Source: JAAGZL01 sp050291365
GTDB lineage: Bacteria; Pseudomonadota; Gammaproteobacteria; Chromatiales; Chromatiaceae
Direction: 5' to 3'
Length of the DNA: 23,332 nt
NCBI GenBank assembly: GCA_050291365.1
Contig: JBNKJS010000028.1
Location: forward strand, 1 to 23,332
In this document: piece by piece, positions 21,929-23,332 of the stretch
How positions within the stretch are numbered: the stretch's first letter is position 1
How the letters are laid out: every line of letters begins with the position of its first letter
The notes under the pieces: model-generated
The model's database searches: none
Told to the model about the DNA's origin: nothing
What the model saw: the letters and a program-made list of their open reading frames with translations, nothing else
Program-made: the position numbers and the translations under genes

Positions 21929-22279
21929 TCAGAAAATGGATGCTGCAAAGATCTTAGGTTCACCCCTTTCGTACCCAATCACCATTCTACCCAGCCATTC
22001 GCCCGGCTTCTTAGTGCTGCGGACCCTGAATAGAAAGGAAACATGCTCACCGCGACGGATAAACCCAAGAAAATCGTAGTTAGAATCAAGGCTTCGGGTC
22101 AACTCACTATGGGCAAACTGTTTCCCTACTTCCACCTCATTTAGCCCCAGCAACAAATCATAAGAAAAGTTACGGATAAATTTTCCGTATGCACCCTCGT
22201 TAGAATATTTGATCAGCTCTTCCCACCAGGGAATCCCCATCTCCAGAAGCTCTTCATCACTCTTGTCAATAATATTCAT
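21929..22279 (-). CDS. Uncharacterised 116-residue protein coupled to the SlyD-like gene
   Basis: Started at ATG 22279 (MNIIDKSDEELLEMG) because GAG lies at the right distance and the longer frame to 22381 would run back through the aprA terminators. It has a helical N-terminus (PWWEELIKYSNEGAYGKFIRN) followed by beta-like strands (FLGFIRRGEHVSFLFRVRST, EWLGRMVIGYERGEPKIFAA). The order vaguely recalls NTF2-like folds, but no family is claimed. It sits 5 bp before the SlyD-like start, so the two form one operon. Confidence 0.65.
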   Translation of the reverse strand: MNIIDKSDEELLEMGIPWWEELIKYSNEGAYGKFIRNFSYDLLLGLNEVEVGKQFAHSELTRSLDSNYDFLGFIRRGEHVSFLFRVRSTKKPGEWLGRMVIGYERGEPKIFAASIF

Positions 22280-22316
22280 CTGTTGCTCTTTGATGTTAGA
22301 AACGCGATAGCTTACA

Positions 22317-22352
22317 AATAAAAAGAGGCCAACACAAAATATTGGCCTCTTT
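22317..22352 (-). terminator. Second terminator downstream of aprA
   Basis: An 11-bp stem AAAGAGGCCAA (22322-22332) with TTGGCCTCTTT (22342-22352), loop of nine bases, followed on the minus strand by further Ts (CTCTTTTTATTTG). It is the farther of two tandem hairpins after the aprA stop. Confidence 0.85.
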
Positions 22353-22360
22353 AACCCTGC

Positions 22361-22398
22361 AAAACCAAACAGAAGCCCCAATGGGGCTTCTGCCTGGT
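22361..22398 (-). terminator. First terminator downstream of aprA
   Basis: A ten-base perfect stem CAGAAGCCCC (22370-22379) with GGGGCTTCTG (22383-22392) and an AAT loop. It is extended across a small internal loop by AACCA/TGGTT, with TTTTGC on the minus side. It lies 13 bp after the aprA stop at 22405. Because a second hairpin follows, read-through from this presumably highly expressed gene should be very low. Confidence 0.82.
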
Positions 22399-22404
22399 TT
22401 TTTC

Positions 22405-23332
22405 TTACTGTCCAGACTCTTTAGCTTTCAGTTCGGCTAGAGCTTTATCTTCGATATCTCCAACCAAGTGATAGAGAGGAGCCTTCTCCATGGTGTATTC
22501 ACCAGTCTTAGGATCACGACGGGAAACTGTCAGTACGTGCCAGTTCTCATCATCAACCTTCATGGCGTCACCACGGTAGTAGTAACCAGGCCAGCGGGTC
22601 TCCTTGCGGAACAGGGTGTGCTGGAATACAGACTCTGCAGCAAGATGACGATGCTTCAGTTCCCATGCACGAAGCAGTTCATGCACGTTCTCCGCTGCTA
22701 CCTTATCCAGATCCTCTTCCAAGATTTTCATCTTCTTCAGACCAATGCTCAGCAGCTTCTCGTTGGTTACGTAGTTAACGGTTACACCACCACAGTACTC
22801 ATCCATCAGCTTCTGCAGACGGTCCAGGCCCTGACGTGGGTTGATGTAGTTAGGGTTAACACTACCGGCAACGATTTCGTTGCGGTAAACCTTGTAGTGC
22901 TCCATCGGCTTGTAGATCTCGGCCTTGCGGCGGTCAATCTGTGCCTGAGAAACACTAATACCCTCGGCCTTACCGTCGTCGATGTACTTACAGGCAGCCT
23001 TGGCAGCCAGACGACCTTCGGTGAAAGAACCGGAGGAGAAGGCGTGCGGAGTACCGCCAACGGCGTCACCGGCACCGAACAGACCTTCAACGGTGGTCAT
23101 ACGGTTGTAGCCCCAGAAGTACTCCGGCGGAGAAAGATCTTCCGGACCGGAACACCAGGCGCCAGAACCAGTGGCGTGGGAACCCATAACGTACGGCTCG
23201 GAAGTGGTCAGCTCCGGGTTCTCATATTTCGGGTTAACGTCGGTAGCAGCCCACAGTACGGCCTGACCAACAGTCATACCGAGGAAGTTGTGCCAGCCGA
23301 TCTCTTCGAGGTGCGGATCCTGGAACGCTTCC
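22405..23332 (-). CDS. aprA: Adenylylsulfate (APS) reductase alpha subunit, C-terminal part, runs off the right edge
   Basis: 309 residues of the FAD-containing subunit of dissimilatory APS reductase, which in sulfur oxidisers turns sulfite plus AMP into APS and in sulfate reducers works in reverse. The frame continues upstream of any ATG to the window edge (EAFQDPHLEEIGWHNFLGMT). Recognisable are SHATGSGAWCSGPEDLSPPEYFWGYNRMTTVEGLFGAGDAVGGTPHAFSSG-type blocks (GAGDAVGGTPHAFSSGSFTEG at the FAD site), QAQIDRRKAEIYKP, RHLAAESVFQHTLFRKETRWPGYYYRGD and the terminal region FAD-linked with DPKTGEY. aprB would be expected upstream, beyond the edge, and two tandem terminators follow. The absence of any sulfate-reduction-only gene here and the gammaproteobacterial neighbours favour a sulfur-oxidation role (inference). 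Confidence 0.95.
   Translation of the reverse strand, partial: EAFQDPHLEEIGWHNFLGMTVGQAVLWAATDVNPKYENPELTTSEPYVMGSHATGSGAWCSGPEDLSPPEYFWGYNRMTTVEGLFGAGDAVGGTPHAFSSGSFTEGRLAAKAACKYIDDGKAEGISVSQAQIDRRKAEIYKPMEHYKVYRNEIVAGSVNPNYINPRQGLDRLQKLMDEYCGGVTVNYVTNEKLLSIGLKKMKILEEDLDKVAAENVHELLRAWELKHRHLAAESVFQHTLFRKETRWPGYYYRGDAMKVDDENWHVLTVSRRDPKTGEYTMEKAPLYHLVGDIEDKALAELKAKESGQ

Noticed and set aside
22280..22381. N-terminal extension of the 116-residue protein, resembling a membrane segment
   Set aside because: It is read through the two aprA terminators; the hydrophobic look comes from the hairpin sequence. ATG 22279 is preferred.
1..23332. CRISPR array, integron, phage or toxin-antitoxin system
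   Set aside because: No regularly spaced repeats, integrase, phage structural gene or recognisable toxin/antitoxin pair was seen on either strand.

Overview
The window looks like chromosomal DNA of a sulfur-oxidising, probably autotrophic gammaproteobacterium. It carries the C-terminal part of adenylylsulfate (APS) reductase alpha (aprA) at the right edge. At the left it carries genes typical of a reductive TCA (rTCA) carbon-fixation set: the start of a KorA-type 2-oxoacid:ferredoxin oxidoreductase alpha subunit, a thioredoxin-fold [2Fe-2S] ferredoxin, a proton-pumping transhydrogenase, a ~640-residue aconitase of the short 'Aquifex-type', and a three-gene fumarate-reductase-like operon. The E. 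coli-like housekeeping genes (uvrD, hemW, rpmE, pntAB, slyD-like) and the MotY-like protein fit Gammaproteobacteria. Pairing rTCA genes with aprA recalls the dual-autotrophy sulfur symbionts of vestimentiferan tubeworms, but the taxon cannot be fixed from sequence alone.

Layout. Bases 1-5869 are all on the minus strand: aconitase (3950-5869) with its own strong terminator; then pntA-pntB (806-3775) behind a candidate promoter; then the ferredoxin (291-614); then korA (from 160 leftward). Divergent from aconitase, across a 289-bp AT-rich gap, is a tight plus-strand operon (6159-9701): an SdhB/FrdB-like Fe-S protein, an FrdA-like flavoprotein and a NuoF-like NADH/FMN protein. It is read here as a soluble NADH-linked fumarate reductase. 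A bidirectional terminator separates it from rpmE. Bases 10319-11487 hold a secreted MotY-N-like protein with a lysine-rich tail, the remains of a REP-associated (RAYT/IS200-like) element and a 54-residue membrane protein that starts with TTG. Bases 11666-15604 hold a DinB-like protein, hemW and uvrD, the last two overlapping in TAATG. Bases 15819-18720 hold a GGDEF diguanylate cyclase, a lytic-transglycosylase-like lipoprotein, a CMD-family protein and a 53-residue orphan with its own terminator. Bases 18976-21381 are a plus-strand run: YCII-domain protein, FemAB/CelD-like acetyltransferase and two unrecognised proteins. Bases 21414-22279 hold a SlyD-like prolyl isomerase coupled to an unrecognised 116-residue protein. 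Tandem terminators then close off aprA.

How it fits together (inference). APS reductase oxidises sulfur compounds and supplies electrons. The transhydrogenase turns NADH into NADPH for reductive carboxylation. KorA with the ferredoxin carboxylates succinyl-CoA. The NADH-linked fumarate reductase makes succinate, and aconitase interconverts citrate and isocitrate. The most distinctive item is the compact FrdB-FrdA-NuoF operon. It has no membrane anchor and no HdrB-like subunit, it has an all-cysteine third cluster motif, and its flavoprotein lacks both the FAD-linking histidine and much of the usual C-terminal domain.
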